Shown: positions 28,124 to 37,311, numbered from the stretch's first letter. The stretch is DNA of 64,000 nucleotides from Pelagimonas sp. (GCA_025210265.1 JAOASD010000007.1:101412-165411), one strand, 5' to 3'. Notes: generated by a model from the sequence alone, not told the origin. A program made the numbers and translations.

Positions 28124-28807
28124 TTATCCCTTGGGCGCAAGCAGCTTGAGCGCATCGCGGATCAGCGACGCCGCATCGGCATCGGGGGCTTCGCCCGCCG
28201 CCTGTGCCACGGCACCCGCCGCCTCGCCCGGTGCATAACCCAGATTGCCCAAAGCCGAGAGCGCATCCGCCTGGGCCGAAGCATTGTCCGGCGCGGCAGG
28301 GGCCTTGCGCGCGGGGGCGGGTTTGGCCGGGGCCGGGATATCCTCCAGCACATCGTCATCAGGGGCCGAGGGCTGGGCCGCGCCAGCAGCCCCCATGGCC
28401 ATCACGGTCGGTGCCTTATCCTTAAGTTCGTTCACCACGCGCTGCGCAGTTTTGGGGCCAACGCCCTTGGCGACCTTGATCGCGTTCCAATCGCCCAGCG
28501 CAATCGCACGGCTGACCGCGTCCGGCCCCAGCGCGCCCAGAATGGCCAACGAGGCCTTGGCCCCGATGCCCTGCACGCTCAGCAGCAGGCGATGCCATTC
28601 CTTTTCCACCAGCGTCGGAAAGCCGAACAGCTGCAGCAGATCTTCGCGCACAACCAGATCGGTCCACAGCGCCGTGGCCTCGCCCGCGCCGGGCAGCGTA
28701 GCCAGAGTACGGTCCGAGCAATAGACAATATAGCCCACGCCGCGCACGTCGATCAGCACGTGATCTTCGCCCTTATATTCGATGCGCCCTGCGATCCGTC
28801 CGATCAT
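28124..28807 (-). CDS. ruvA: Holliday junction DNA-binding protein RuvA
   Basis: RuvA tetramers bind four-way junctions and load RuvB. The 227-residue protein starts [21 protein letters not shown], the conserved OB-fold domain. Helix-hairpin-helix motifs follow: [20 protein letters not shown] and [21 protein letters not shown] Pro/Ala-rich linker (about 150-185) separates these from domain III, which contacts RuvB. The ATG overlaps the ruvC stop as ATGA, which fixes the start; the longer frame to 28861 lies inside ruvC. Confidence 0.97.
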   Translation of the reverse strand: MIGRIAGRIEYKGEDHVLIDVRGVGYIVYCSDRTLATLPGAGEATALWTDLVVREDLLQLFGFPTLVEKEWHRLLLSVQGIGAKASLAILGALGPDAVSRAIALGDWNAIKVAKGVGPKTAQRVVNELKDKAPTVMAMGAAGAAQPSAPDDDVLEDIPAPAKPAPARKAPAAPDNASAQADALSALGNLGYAPGEAAGAVAQAAGEAPDADAASLIRDALKLLAPKG

Positions 28808-29301
28808 GATGCCTTGATCCTCAGCTGCTGCGGCCCTCGGCCAGCCGTGTGATAATGGCACAGCGCAATGGCCAGCGCATCCGCCGCGTCGGGGCCTGCT
28901 AGTTTCACACCGGGCAATTGCAGGCAGACCATGTGCTGCACCTGCTTTTTATCCGCATGGCCCACGCCGACGATGGTTTTCTTGACATTGTTGGGGGCGT
29001 ATTCGCCCACCTCGATCCCGTATTTCGCCGGAACCAACAGCGCCACGCCCCGCGCCTGCCCCAGTTTCAGGGTGCCCGCGCCGTCCTTGTTGACAAAAGT
29101 ATGCTCGACCGCGGCCTGATCGGGCTCATAGCGGTGACACAAATCCAGCAATTGATCGTGCAAAGACAGCAACCGCAGCGCCAGCGAGTCGCCGCTGGAA
29201 TGGCAAACACCATTCGCAATATGCCTGATTCGGCTGCCGTCAGCCTCGATCACGCCCCAACCAAGGTTCCTTAACCCTGGGTCAATCCCCAGAACCCTCA
29301 T
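28804..29301 (-). CDS. ruvC: Crossover junction endodeoxyribonuclease RuvC
   Basis: RuvC dimers nick Holliday junctions symmetrically to resolve recombination intermediates. With ATG 29301 the protein has 165 residues and begins [16 protein letters not shown]. The four acidic catalytic residues are visible: D7, E66 (AAVEHTF), D138 and D141 (GPDAADALA). The longer frame to 29472 has no family support. It is first in the ruvC-ruvA-ruvB cluster and lies just downstream of an imperfect SOS box. Confidence 0.97.
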   Translation of the reverse strand: MRVLGIDPGLRNLGWGVIEADGSRIRHIANGVCHSSGDSLALRLLSLHDQLLDLCHRYEPDQAAVEHTFVNKDGAGTLKLGQARGVALLVPAKYGIEVGEYAPNNVKKTIVGVGHADKKQVQHMVCLQLPGVKLAGPDAADALAIALCHYHTAGRGPQQLRIKAS

Positions 29302-29630
29302 GCCTGCCTGCCATTGTTGCTTTGTCGCAACGACTAGCACGAAAGGCGAACATTGGCCAAGCGAAAACCGGTTAACGCCCGATTGCGACACCCAAAGGTC
29401 GCAATTGAAACCCGCCCCAAAATCCAGGCCAAAATTCGTCACAAAACACGCCATAAGCGACACGGAGCGCACGGGAATTTCGGCCTATTTCCGGGATGTT
29501 AACTATATTTTCTGCCATGCAGAAATTGCATATTTCCCATGCGCAAAGCTCACTTGTTGTGCGATTTGAAAACCCCTACCTGCCGGTTCAGAAATACGCC
29601 CTTTCGGCCCCTTATCTCGGAGTACAAATC
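29302..29630. other. Divergent intergenic region between ruvC and the DUF1127 gene
   Basis: This 329-base gap contains no gene I can support. It holds the possible LexA site for ruvC, an inverted repeat ATTGCGAC-N8-GTCGCAAT at 29382-29405, and TTTCTGC-CAT-GCAGAAA at 29509-29525 just after TATATT at 29504-29509, which might be a -10 element for the DUF1127 gene. GTTGC-N6-GCAAC lies immediately upstream of ruvC. Base composition is less GC-rich than the flanking genes, as expected for a promoter region. Confidence 0.6.
29337..29351 (-). promoter_or_regulatory. Imperfect alphaproteobacterial SOS (LexA) box upstream of ruvC
   Basis: On the minus strand the site reads GTTC-N7-GTGC. The alphaproteobacterial LexA consensus is the direct repeat GTTC-N7-GTTC, so there is one mismatch. 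It lies about 35 bases before the ruvC start, where a LexA operator would be expected. Confidence 0.4.
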
Positions 29631-29837
29631 ATGGCCGCCTATGACCTGAACCGCAACTACGCCACCGCTCACACCGCCAACCGGATCGGATATTATATCG
29701 TGTCCGCCCTGTCGGCATTTGCCACGTGGAACGACGCCCGCAAAACACGCCAAGCCCTGTCGGCCCTGTCCGACCGCGAGCTGGAAGACATCGGCCTGAT
29801 GCGCGGCGACATTGATTACGTTTCGCGTGACTTCTGA
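29631..29837 (+). CDS. DUF1127 domain protein (YjiS-like)
   Basis: A 68-residue protein whose C-terminal half, RQALSALSDRELEDIGLMRGDID, is the DUF1127 domain with the conserved L-S-D-R-E-L-x-D-I-G core. Members are small arginine-rich regulators; some in alphaproteobacteria are reported to bind RNA and affect phosphate or sRNA turnover, but no general function is fixed. The ATG at 29631 follows GGAG at nine bases and gives the normal size; the frame extends upstream without support. It is a single-gene unit with its own terminator. Confidence 0.88.
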   Translation: MAAYDLNRNYATAHTANRIGYYIVSALSAFATWNDARKTRQALSALSDRELEDIGLMRGDIDYVSRDF

Positions 29838-29863
29838 ACGGTTCGCCGTCTAGGCATCCATGT

Positions 29864-29898
29864 AAAAAGGCCGCACCCACCGGGGATGCGGCCTTTTT
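29864..29898. terminator. Bidirectional rho-independent terminator
   Basis: AAAAAGGCCGCA (29864-29875) and TGCGGCCTTTTT (29887-29898) form a perfect 12-bp stem with A and T runs at the base. It works in both directions, ending the DUF1127 transcript on the plus strand and the convergent minus-strand gene. Confidence 0.92.
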
Positions 29899-29926
29899 CA
29901 TTTGTGTCGCTTGGGGTCAGGTCCGA

Positions 29927-30301
29927 TTAATTTGCGGCCAGACGCAGCGCACCGCCATCCTGCACCATGGGCTGCAGCAATGTTGCCAACCCCGCCGAGG
30001 CCGGATCAATCTGCATCAGAAAGGCCCCCGCCTGTTCGAACCCGCTGCCCTGTTGCAGCGCCGCCAGATGGGTCAGGTATTGATCCTCGCCCAGCCCGGC
30101 CAGAACAAAGCCTTTAAACATCAGGAAACCGGCAATCGCGATCATGGCCAGCCGCAGCCCCATGCCTGCGACTTTGCTGTCAGGCTGATGCGTGATCAGC
30201 CCGCTGCGGTCCATTTTGGTGATATACCCTTTTGACAGGCGCGCGTGCTTTTTCTGCAGGGCCTGGTGGCGCTTAACAAAGGCGCGTTGTGACTCGTCCA
30301 T
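29927..30301 (-). CDS. Small single-span membrane protein, hypothetical
   Basis: A 124-residue protein of unrecognised family. The N-terminal 40 residues are strongly basic (FVKRHQALQKKHARLSKGY), followed by one membrane span (about 48-70, RLAMIAIAGFLMFKGFVLAGL), and a C-terminal domain rich in Ala, Gln and Leu that would lie on the other side. GGAG before ATG 30301 fixes the start. It lies 105 bases downstream of prmA on the same strand. Basic N terminus and one span suggest an inner-membrane protein with a cytoplasmic N terminus. Confidence 0.75.
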   Translation of the reverse strand: MDESQRAFVKRHQALQKKHARLSKGYITKMDRSGLITHQPDSKVAGMGLRLAMIAIAGFLMFKGFVLAGLGEDQYLTHLAALQQGSGFEQAGAFLMQIDPASAGLATLLQPMVQDGGALRLAAN

Positions 30302-30406
30302 GGCAGACTCCGAACTCCGGCCCCCACCGGACAAGATGGAGTTTTAGGGGCCAATTGAGGCAAAATTGGGGCAACTGCCGCGAATTTTCCCCAAATTCGG
30401 CGCGCT

Positions 30407-31282
30407 TTATTCAGATTTCGCCAAAGTCAGAGTCACCCAGTCGCCAATCACATCCTGCCGATCCAGCGAAATGCCCTGTTCTGCATAGGCGGCGATGACC
30501 TCGTCGGCCTGACGGGTCAGGATACCGGACAGGATGGCCTTGCCACCCGGCGCCAGATGCGACGCCATGTCGGGCGCAAGGTCGATCAGCGGCTGTTTCA
30601 GGATATTGGCAAAGACCAGATCATAGGGCGCGCGGGCCGCCAGGGCCTCGTGACCAAAGCCAGCGGCCTCAACACAGGTGACCTTGTCGCTCAGATTGTT
30701 GGCGCGGACATTGGCCTCGGCCACTTCGACGGCGACCTCGTCAATATCGGACACGATCACCGGTTCGGGCCAGATGCGCGCGGCAGCCATGCCCAGAACC
30801 GCGGTGCCACAGCCAATATCGGCCACATTGCGGCCCACCATGCCGGCGCTGGCCAGACGGTCCAGCGCCTCAAGACAGCCCTGCGTGGTGCCGTGATGGC
30901 CGGTGCCAAAGGCCATGGCGGCCTCGATCAGCAGCGGCTCGGAACCTTCGGGGATCTTGTCGGCATCATGGCTGCCGTAAACAAAGAAGCGACCTGCCTC
31001 GACCGGGGTCAGTTCGCGGCGCACCTTGTCGACCCAATCGGTATCCGGCACCTCGGAAACGACAAAGGGTTTGGCGTCATAGGCGGCGGCCAGCAGCGCC
31101 AGCTCGACCTCGTTGGGTTCTTCAAGGAAATACCCCCCGACCTCCCAGGTGCCGCTGCCATCTTCGATTTCAAAGACACCAATGCCGGTGGGTTCCGGTT
31201 CCAGCCCTTCCAGCGCCTCTCCCAGCGCGTCGGCCTGGGCTTTCTCTGCGAGCTTGGTAAAGGCGGTGTAGGTCGTGGGCAT
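30407..31282 (-). CDS. prmA: Ribosomal protein L11 methyltransferase
   Basis: PrmA trimethylates ribosomal protein L11. The 291-residue protein has the N-terminal L11-binding domain, then the SAM-dependent domain with MAFGTGHHGTTQGCLEAL, the glycine-rich SAM motif VADIGCGTAVLGMAAARI, and DLVFANILKQPLIDLAP, the N-x-L-x-x-PL active-site motif. Length is typical. The neighbouring MFS gene lies 59 bases upstream on the same strand. Confidence 0.95.
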   Translation of the reverse strand: MPTTYTAFTKLAEKAQADALGEALEGLEPEPTGIGVFEIEDGSGTWEVGGYFLEEPNEVELALLAAAYDAKPFVVSEVPDTDWVDKVRRELTPVEAGRFFVYGSHDADKIPEGSEPLLIEAAMAFGTGHHGTTQGCLEALDRLASAGMVGRNVADIGCGTAVLGMAAARIWPEPVIVSDIDEVAVEVAEANVRANNLSDKVTCVEAAGFGHEALAARAPYDLVFANILKQPLIDLAPDMASHLAPGGKAILSGILTRQADEVIAAYAEQGISLDRQDVIGDWVTLTLAKSE

Positions 31283-31341
31283 GTCACTCTCCGGCAGCGT
31301 TTCGCGGCCTCTTACACCACGCAGCGCAGGCGCGTCACGCC

Positions 31342-32571
31342 CTATTCCGCCGGGGCCGCTGCAAAACGAGAAAACCGCGTTTCATTGCCCGGTTCGGGGT
31401 TGCGCGGGATCATCAGCGCCAGCGACAGGGACACCAGCGCCATCAGCGCCGCCAAACCGAACACCGCGCCGGGCGAAAGCAGCCACAGTGCGCCCAAAAG
31501 CGCCGGCAAAAACACCGCCGCGATGTGGTTGATGGTAAAGGCCACGGCAGCAGTGGGGGCGATGTCCTGCGGGTCGGCGATCTTTTGGAAATAGGTCTTG
31601 AGCGCCAGTGCCAGCGCAAAGAACAGGTGGTCCAGCACATAAAGCGCCGCCGCAAGGACCACGCCCCAGCCAAACCAGTAGATCCCGCCATAGGCCAGAA
31701 ACACCGCGGTCAGCCCGATATATTCAAACACCAGCGTGTTGCGTTCGCCGAACCGATGCACCGCTTTGCCGAAATAGGGGGCCAGCACCATATTGGCGAT
31801 CAGGTTGATCAGGTAAAGCCGGGTCAGCTCATGCACGTCGAACCCGAACCGCTCGACCATCATGAACCCGGCAAAGACGACAAAGATCTGCCGCCGCGCG
31901 CCCGACATGAATTGCAGCGCGTAATACAGCCAATATCGCTTGCGCAGCACAAAGGTTTTGCGCTGGGGGTTGGGGCTTTCGAATTGCGGGAAGGCCAGCG
32001 CGCAGTAGATCACGATCAACAGCGTCAGCCCGCCCGAAGCCATAAACACCGTGTTGTAAGACAGATCCAGCGCCTCCCAGGTGCGCTCGATCAGCAGATA
32101 GGCGACCAGCGTCGCGCCCGATCCGGCGGCAATCAGCCAGCCCAGGATCTGCGGCGCGCGCTCTTTGGGCAGCCATTGCAGTTGCAGGCTTTGGTTCACG
32201 GTCTCGTAGTAATGGAACCCGATCGAGCTAAACAGCGTCACGAATAGCAGCCCGCCCATGCTGGGGAACCACGCGGTAACAGCCGTGGCCACCCCCAACA
32301 GCGCCAGCGAGATCAGCGCCAGCACCTGTTCGCGCACGAACAGGATCACAAGGATCACACCAATGGCCAGAAAGCCCGGTATCTCGCGGACCGTGTGCAG
32401 CCAGCCGATGTCCTGTCCGTCAAACTGCGCTGCCTCGATGACAAAATTGTTCAGCAGCGCCGACCAGGTCGAAAAGCTGAGCGGCATGGCAATCGCCATA
32501 AGGAACAAAAGGGTCAGAGGACGGCGCCAGATCGGCAGATCACGCGCCGCGTGCAAGGGGATCGGTGTCAT
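31342..32571 (-). CDS. MFS-type transporter
   Basis: A 409-residue integral membrane protein with about 12 hydrophobic spans in two halves joined by a charged loop (FPQFESPNPQRKTFVLRKRY at about residues 195-214). This is the size and pattern of the major facilitator superfamily. No substrate-specific motif is evident to me. The classical MFS loop 2-3 motif is only weakly present, so family identity is moderately sure and substrate is unknown. It lies between the cupin gene and prmA on the same strand with short gaps. Confidence 0.75.
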   Translation of the reverse strand: MTPIPLHAARDLPIWRRPLTLLFLMAIAMPLSFSTWSALLNNFVIEAAQFDGQDIGWLHTVREIPGFLAIGVILVILFVREQVLALISLALLGVATAVTAWFPSMGGLLFVTLFSSIGFHYYETVNQSLQLQWLPKERAPQILGWLIAAGSGATLVAYLLIERTWEALDLSYNTVFMASGGLTLLIVIYCALAFPQFESPNPQRKTFVLRKRYWLYYALQFMSGARRQIFVVFAGFMMVERFGFDVHELTRLYLINLIANMVLAPYFGKAVHRFGERNTLVFEYIGLTAVFLAYGGIYWFGWGVVLAAALYVLDHLFFALALALKTYFQKIADPQDIAPTAAVAFTINHIAAVFLPALLGALWLLSPGAVFGLAALMALVSLSLALMIPRNPEPGNETRFSRFAAAPAE

Positions 32572-32604
32572 GCTAATCCCCTTACGCCTTTGCCCAGCGA
32601 AAGG

Positions 32605-33078
32605 CTACTGCCCAAGATCCGCCCGCATCCCCTGAGCCACCGCATCGTCCTCCCCCAGCGCACCGGTAAACCGGTAATCCACCTCAGAGAACCGGTCATT
32701 GGGGAACACATACAGCATACGAAAGCCGTCTTTTCCGGCGACAATCCCGTGCTCGGCCTCTGCAGGGATAAACAGGGCAATGCCCGGCCCTGCCTCATGC
32801 GGGACACCGTCGATTGTCACGGTCCCCGATCCCTCAAGACCGAAATAGATTTCGGCAGGGCCGTGGCGATGGGGTTTCAGCGTGCCTTCGGGGCCGAACT
32901 CTGCCACGCCCATCACCATCCCGGCGGTCTCTGTCTTGTCGGCGCAGAACAGGGTGCGCCAGCGAACCGTGCCAAAGGCCGGGTCTTCGCCGCCTTCCAG
33001 CGGAGTGTGATCGGCATTGGCCACCACAGGCATCCGGGCCAGCGCCGCAGCAAGTTGCATCTGAGTCATGTCAGTCAT
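32605..33078 (-). CDS. Cupin-domain protein
   Basis: A 157-residue single-domain cupin. Motif 1 reads GTLKPHRHGPAEIYFGLEG (about 65-83), giving metal ligands H70, H72 and E76. Motif 2 reads FIPAEAEHGIVAG with H110. All four usual metal ligands are present, so an Fe, Ni or Zn enzyme is likely. GGGAGG before ATG 33078 fixes the start. Small cupins in roseobacters include DMSP lyases (DddQ, DddW, DddK) as well as isomerases and dioxygenases; I cannot tell which this is. It stands divergent from the YeeE/YedE transporter gene. Confidence 0.82.
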   Translation of the reverse strand: MTDMTQMQLAAALARMPVVANADHTPLEGGEDPAFGTVRWRTLFCADKTETAGMVMGVAEFGPEGTLKPHRHGPAEIYFGLEGSGTVTIDGVPHEAGPGIALFIPAEAEHGIVAGKDGFRMLYVFPNDRFSEVDYRFTGALGEDDAVAQGMRADLGQ

Positions 33079-33304
33079 CGGGCACCTCCCTTTTGTCCCG
33101 GCTTCTTTCCCCGGCAGCAAGACGCGAATCAGCGACCCAATCACAGCGGTTTCCGACCTGCCCGTCGCTTTTGTTACGCTGTCAGGAAATAAATTTCTCC
33201 ACAGGGTGCAATCGCGACAGCGCCTGTTCTGCCAGCGTCATGGCCGCCCATGGCCTGACCTGCGGCTGGGGTTTTGGCGCGCTTATGATCTGCATCAATG
33301 CGAA

Positions 33305-33318
33305 TATGTTGTTACATA
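33305..33318. promoter_or_regulatory. Inverted repeat upstream of the YeeE/YedE gene
   Basis: TATGT-TGTT-ACATA forms a perfect 5-bp inverted repeat in an AT-rich patch 38 bases before the transporter start. Position and symmetry suit an operator for a dimeric repressor such as an ArsR-type sulfur sensor, but this is a guess. The rest of the 33079-33355 gap shows nothing else I can name. Confidence 0.35.
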
Positions 33319-33355
33319 GGCAAACCACCCCAAAGCCAGCCAACGGAGACCCGCC

Positions 33356-34417
33356 ATGGACATCGTCCCCCTGATAGAACGGATCGGAGAAAGCCCCACC
33401 GCCGCCCTGTTCGGGCTGATCACCGGCGTGACCTTTGGCATCGCCGCACAACGGTCGCGCTTCTGCCTGCGCGCCGCCACCGTGGAATTTGGCCGCGGCA
33501 TGATGAAAGACAAGGTCGCGGTCTGGCTGCTGACCTTTTCCACCGCCGTCGTCTGGGTGCAGGCCGCACAGATGTTCGGCCTGTTTGATTCAGGCGAAGC
33601 GCGCATGATGGCGGTGCCCGGCAGCTGGTCCGGGGCCATTGTCGGTGGGCTGCTATTTGGCGCGGGCATGGTGCTGGCGCGGGGCTGTTCGGGGCGTTTG
33701 CTGGTGCTGGCAGCCACGGGCAACCTGCGATCCTTTGTGTCGGGGCTGATTTTTGCGGTCGTCGCACAAATGAGCCTGACCGGCTGGCTGTCGCCGCTGC
33801 GCGACTGGATCGCCAGCATGTGGATCACCAGCGGCGGCCGCAATCTGGACCTGCTGGCGACCATGGGTCTGCCACAGGCGGGCGGGCTGATCATGGGGCT
33901 GGTGGTTGCCTTGATCGCGCTAGAGCTGTCACGCCGCAACCAGATCGGCTGGACCCGGCTGGTCTTTGCCTCTGGTGTGGGCTTTGCGGCGGCGCTTGGC
34001 TGGGTGCTGACCTATGCGCTAAGCCAAGTCGCCTTTGACCCAGTTCAGATCGAAAGCCTGACCTTCACTGGCCCCTCGGCCAATATGCTGATGTTCTTCC
34101 TCGACAACTCCGCCATTCTGGAATTCGACATCGGGCTGGTGCCGGGGGTGGTGATCGGCAGTTTCCTGTCCGCCCTGCTGGCGAAAGAGCTGAAATTCCA
34201 GGGGTTCGAAGGCCCCAGCCCCATGCGCAACGCCATGATTGGCGCGGTGATGATGGGGTTTGGCGGGATGCTGGCCGGGGGCTGCGCCATTGGTGCGGGT
34301 GTCAGCGGCGGGTCGATCTTTGCGGGCACCGCCTGGCTGGCCCTGTTCTGCATGTGGATTGGTGGCATGGTCATGGACACGATCATGGGCGGGCGCGGCC
34401 AGCCCGCGCATGTGTGA
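33356..34417 (+). CDS. YeeE/YedE family transporter (possible thiosulfate importer)
   Basis: A 353-residue membrane protein with about nine to ten spans, made of two related halves. The family Cys signatures are seen: SRFCLRAA near residue 39, LARGCSGRLLVLA near 110 and LAGGCAIGAGVSGG near 308. In the structurally characterised YeeE (TsuA) of Spirochaeta thermophila, such cysteines form a relay for thiosulfate passage, so uptake of thiosulfate or another sulfur species is the best inference. It is divergent from the cupin gene and has a possible operator upstream. Confidence 0.88.
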   Translation: MDIVPLIERIGESPTAALFGLITGVTFGIAAQRSRFCLRAATVEFGRGMMKDKVAVWLLTFSTAVVWVQAAQMFGLFDSGEARMMAVPGSWSGAIVGGLLFGAGMVLARGCSGRLLVLAATGNLRSFVSGLIFAVVAQMSLTGWLSPLRDWIASMWITSGGRNLDLLATMGLPQAGGLIMGLVVALIALELSRRNQIGWTRLVFASGVGFAAALGWVLTYALSQVAFDPVQIESLTFTGPSANMLMFFLDNSAILEFDIGLVPGVVIGSFLSALLAKELKFQGFEGPSPMRNAMIGAVMMGFGGMLAGGCAIGAGVSGGSIFAGTAWLALFCMWIGGMVMDTIMGGRGQPAHV

Positions 34418-34432
34418 GTTGCGCCCATAAAA

Positions 34433-34457
34433 AAGGGCGGCCCGGCCAGCCGCCCTT
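34433..34457 (-). terminator. Terminator of the MBL-fold gene
   Basis: AAGGGCGGC (34433-34441) pairs with GCCGCCCTT (34449-34457). On the minus strand the hairpin is followed by a run of T's (six A's on the plus strand at 34429-34434), a classical terminator for the minus-strand gene. It may also slow plus-strand transcripts from the transporter gene. Confidence 0.8.
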
Positions 34458-34487
34458 CTGCGTGCACGCATCAAAACCGTCAGCCCA

Positions 34488-35414
34488 TCACAGTTTGAAC
34501 TGATAGCTGGCTGGCACATACCGGAACCCGCTGTCGCGCGTTTCCACATAGCCCAGCGCCGGGAACGGCATGTGATAGCCGACAAAGGGCACTTTGTCCG
34601 CAGCCAGCATCCCCAACAGCTTGCGCCGTGTCGCCGCGGCCGCGGCCTTGTCCATGTCAAAGCGCACTTCCCAATCGGGATAGCCCAGCGACCAGACATA
34701 GTGATTGGCCGTATCCGCAAACAACAGCAACTGCCGACCCTCGCTTTCCAGCATATAAGTCATGTGCCCCGGCGTATGACCAAAGGCCGCCACCGCCGTG
34801 ATGCCCGAAGCCACAGCCCCACCATCCTCAAGGAATGTCATCTTTTCCGCCAGCGGGCGCACATTCCCGGCAAAGCGTTCATTATCAGTGCCGTTCCAGT
34901 GGTTGTATTCCGCCGCGCCGGTCACGTAGCGCGCATTGGGGAAGGTCGCGGCGCCCTCATTCATCAGACCACCAATGTGATCGCCATGCATATGGGTCAG
35001 CACCACGACATCCACCTGATCCGGCGTATAGCCCGCCGCCGCCAGCGCCGCCGTGATCCCGTTGGCATTCAGACCGGTGTCAAACAGCACCAGCTCGGCC
35101 CCGGTATTGACCACGGTGGGGGTAAAATAGAACTGCGCCTGATCGGAGGGGATAAAGTTTGCCTCTGACACGGCATTGAATTCAGCCGCGTCCACATTGC
35201 GGCCAAAAATGCCCTGCACCTCGCCCACGGCGCGCGACCCGGCCAGCAGGGTCGTGACCTCGAACGCGCCCAGTTTCACGCGGCTATGGGCGATGCTGCT
35301 GGCGCCCATCATCTCGGCCTTGGCCAGCGCGGGACCGGCCAGCGCCGCGCCAAGCGGCACGCTGCTGGCGGCGATCAAGGCCTGACGGCGGGTCAGTTTC
35401 AATTGCGATTTCAT
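34488..35414 (-). CDS. Tat-exported metallo-beta-lactamase-fold hydrolase
   Basis: A 308-residue periplasmic protein. The N terminus carries a twin-arginine signal (LTRRQALIAASSVPLGAAL, R9-R10), so it is folded, probably with metal bound, before export. The MBL motif THMHGDHIGG lies near residues 138-147, with later ligands in GHTPGHMTYML and LLLFADTANHY. This is the standard set for two Zn or Fe ions. The start at 35414 has GGGAGAG upstream. Substrate is unknown; exported MBL enzymes include lactonases, alkylsulfatase-like and quinoprotein-relay proteins. It lies downstream of the ABC-2 pair on the same strand. Confidence 0.85.
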   Translation of the reverse strand: MKSQLKLTRRQALIAASSVPLGAALAGPALAKAEMMGASSIAHSRVKLGAFEVTTLLAGSRAVGEVQGIFGRNVDAAEFNAVSEANFIPSDQAQFYFTPTVVNTGAELVLFDTGLNANGITAALAAAGYTPDQVDVVVLTHMHGDHIGGLMNEGAATFPNARYVTGAAEYNHWNGTDNERFAGNVRPLAEKMTFLEDGGAVASGITAVAAFGHTPGHMTYMLESEGRQLLLFADTANHYVWSLGYPDWEVRFDMDKAAAAATRRKLLGMLAADKVPFVGYHMPFPALGYVETRDSGFRYVPASYQFKL

Positions 35415-35516
35415 CGACACTCTCCCTGTGGTGATGGTCAAAATCTAGGGCCGCGCGGCGTCTTGTCACGCCGCACGGCCCCGCATCACACAGACGTGTC
35501 TGGGTTTAGCGCATCC

Positions 35517-36278
35517 TCAGCTGCGGATTTTCCAGCCGGTTTTAAAGATCCACCAGATCACGCCAAGGCACAGCGCAGTGAACCCCGCGATCGCCAGCAA
35601 GGACAGGCCCACCGGCACATCCGCCATACCAAAGAACGCCCAGCGAAAGCCCGAGATCAGGTAAACCACCGGGTTGAACAGGGTGATCGTCTGCCAGATC
35701 GGCGGCAGCATCGAGATCGAATAGAACGACCCGCCCAGGAAAATCAGCGGCGTGATCACCAAGAGCGGCACCAATTGCAGCTGTTCGAAATTCCCCGCCC
35801 ATATGCCGATGATGAACCCCATCAACGAGAACGAGATACAGGTCAGCACCAAAAAGGCCAGCATGGCAAACGGGTGCTGAATGCTGAGATCCACGAACAA
35901 AGACGCGGTGCCCAAAATCACCACCCCGATAAACAGCGCCTTGGTCGCCGCCGCCCCCACATAGCCGATCACGATTTCCAGGAAGCTGACCGGGGCGGAC
36001 AGCAATTCGTAAATTGTGCCGATGAATTTGGGGAAATAGATCCCGAAAGAGGCATTGGAGATCGCCTGAGTGATTACGCTCAGCATGATCAGGCCGGGCA
36101 CGATGAACGCGCCATAGCTGACGCCCTCGACCTCTTGGATCCGCGACCCGATGGCCGCGCCGAACACCACAAAATACAGCGAAGTCGACAGGACCGGCGA
36201 CAGGAAACTCTGCGCCAGAGTGCGGAAGAACCGCGCCATTTCATTGCGATAGATCGCCTTGATCGCACCGAAATTCAT
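35517..36278 (-). CDS. ABC-2 type transporter permease
   Basis: A 253-residue permease with six hydrophobic spans, starting with the amphipathic elbow [21 protein letters not shown]. The ABC-2 signature [24 protein letters not shown] lies (in two parts) near residue 180, followed by the last spans. This matches the NodJ/YadH branch of the ABC-2 family, whose substrates include polysaccharides or lipids; the substrate here is not known. Its ATG overlaps the stop of the ATPase gene by four bases. Confidence 0.92.
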   Translation of the reverse strand: MNFGAIKAIYRNEMARFFRTLAQSFLSPVLSTSLYFVVFGAAIGSRIQEVEGVSYGAFIVPGLIMLSVITQAISNASFGIYFPKFIGTIYELLSAPVSFLEIVIGYVGAAATKALFIGVVILGTASLFVDLSIQHPFAMLAFLVLTCISFSLMGFIIGIWAGNFEQLQLVPLLVITPLIFLGGSFYSISMLPPIWQTITLFNPVVYLISGFRWAFFGMADVPVGLSLLAIAGFTALCLGVIWWIFKTGWKIRS

Positions 36279-37210
36279 GCTGCGCCCTCCTCTGTCGTGT
36301 GGACCAGCCCGACAAAGATTTCCTCTAGGCTGCTTTGCTTGGTCGAAACATCCAGCACGGCGATCCCGGCCTCGGAAAGGGCTGCCATCAGCCGGGCAAT
36401 CCCGCTGCGCCCGCCCGATGTGTCATAGGTATAAACCAGCGCAGGCCCGTCGGGATCGTTGCGCAGATCGAAATCCGCCAGCGTGGCGGGCAGATCGGTG
36501 ATCGGCTGATCCAGCTCGATCCGCAGCTCTTTCTGGCCCATCCGCGCCATCAGCGCGTCTTTCTTTTCGACCAGCAGGATGCTGCCCTTGTTGATCACAC
36601 CGATCCGGTCGGCAATGGCCTCGGCCTCTTCGATGTAATGGGTGGTCAGGATGATGGTTACGCCTTCCTGACGCAGCTCTTCGACCACTTCCCACATGTC
36701 GCGGCGCAGCTCGACATCGACCCCGGCGGTGGGCTCGTCCAGAAACAGCACGCGCGGTTCATGGCTGAGCGCCTTGGCGATCAGCACCCGGCGCTTCATC
36801 CCGCCCGACAGGGTCATCACGCGGTTGTCCTTTTTGTCCCACAGGGACAGTTTGCGCAGGATCTGTTCGATCTTGGCGTCATCGCGTTTCAGCCCGAACA
36901 GCCCGCGCGAGAAACTGACCGTGTCAAAGACCTTTTCAAACGGTTCAAGATTGATTTCCTGTGGCACCAGACCAACCAAAGACCGCGCCTTGCGATACTC
37001 GGTCAGCACATCATGCCCGCCCACGCGGATCTGCCCGCTGCTGGGCTGGGTGATCCCGCAGATCGCGGAAATCAGGGTGGTTTTGCCGGCACCATTGGGG
37101 CCCAGCAGGGCAAGGATCTCGCCCTCTTCGATATCGAGCGTCACGCCGCGCAGCGCCTCGAACCCGCCATCATAAATTTTCCGCGCATCGCGGATTTCGA
37201 CCATCGCCAT
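36275..37210 (-). CDS. ABC transporter ATP-binding protein (ABC-2 partner)
   Basis: A 311-residue ATPase of the CcmA/YadG type. Walker [10 protein letters not shown] is at 37-45, the signature LSGGMKRRV near 140, Walker [13 protein letters not shown] just after, and the switch His in [13 protein letters not shown]-terminal extension of about 90 residues (from about residue 220) is typical of YadG/NodI-like partners. ATG 37210 is preceded by AGGAGG, while the long upstream extension has no support. It forms an operon with the permease through a 4-base overlap. The substrate is not deducible. Confidence 0.94.
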   Translation of the reverse strand: MAMVEIRDARKIYDGGFEALRGVTLDIEEGEILALLGPNGAGKTTLISAICGITQPSSGQIRVGGHDVLTEYRKARSLVGLVPQEINLEPFEKVFDTVSFSRGLFGLKRDDAKIEQILRKLSLWDKKDNRVMTLSGGMKRRVLIAKALSHEPRVLFLDEPTAGVDVELRRDMWEVVEELRQEGVTIILTTHYIEEAEAIADRIGVINKGSILLVEKKDALMARMGQKELRIELDQPITDLPATLADFDLRNDPDGPALVYTYDTSGGRSGIARLMAALSEAGIAVLDVSTKQSSLEEIFVGLVHTTEEGAA

Positions 37211-37311
37211 GTCTGGTCCTCCTGTTCTGGCGGCCAAATTAAACCGGGCCATTCCATTTGCAATCCTGCGAAAATGCAGAGCGCCCATGCGCCAAACAAC
37301 ACTTGGCCCAG

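Noticed and set aside
27073..28149. Plus-strand frame of 358 codons over ruvB
   Set aside because: Antisense shadow of ruvB.
33182..33451. 89-codon minus-strand frame over the start of the YeeE/YedE gene
   Set aside because: It overlaps the promoter and 5' end of a well-supported gene and lacks a ribosome site.
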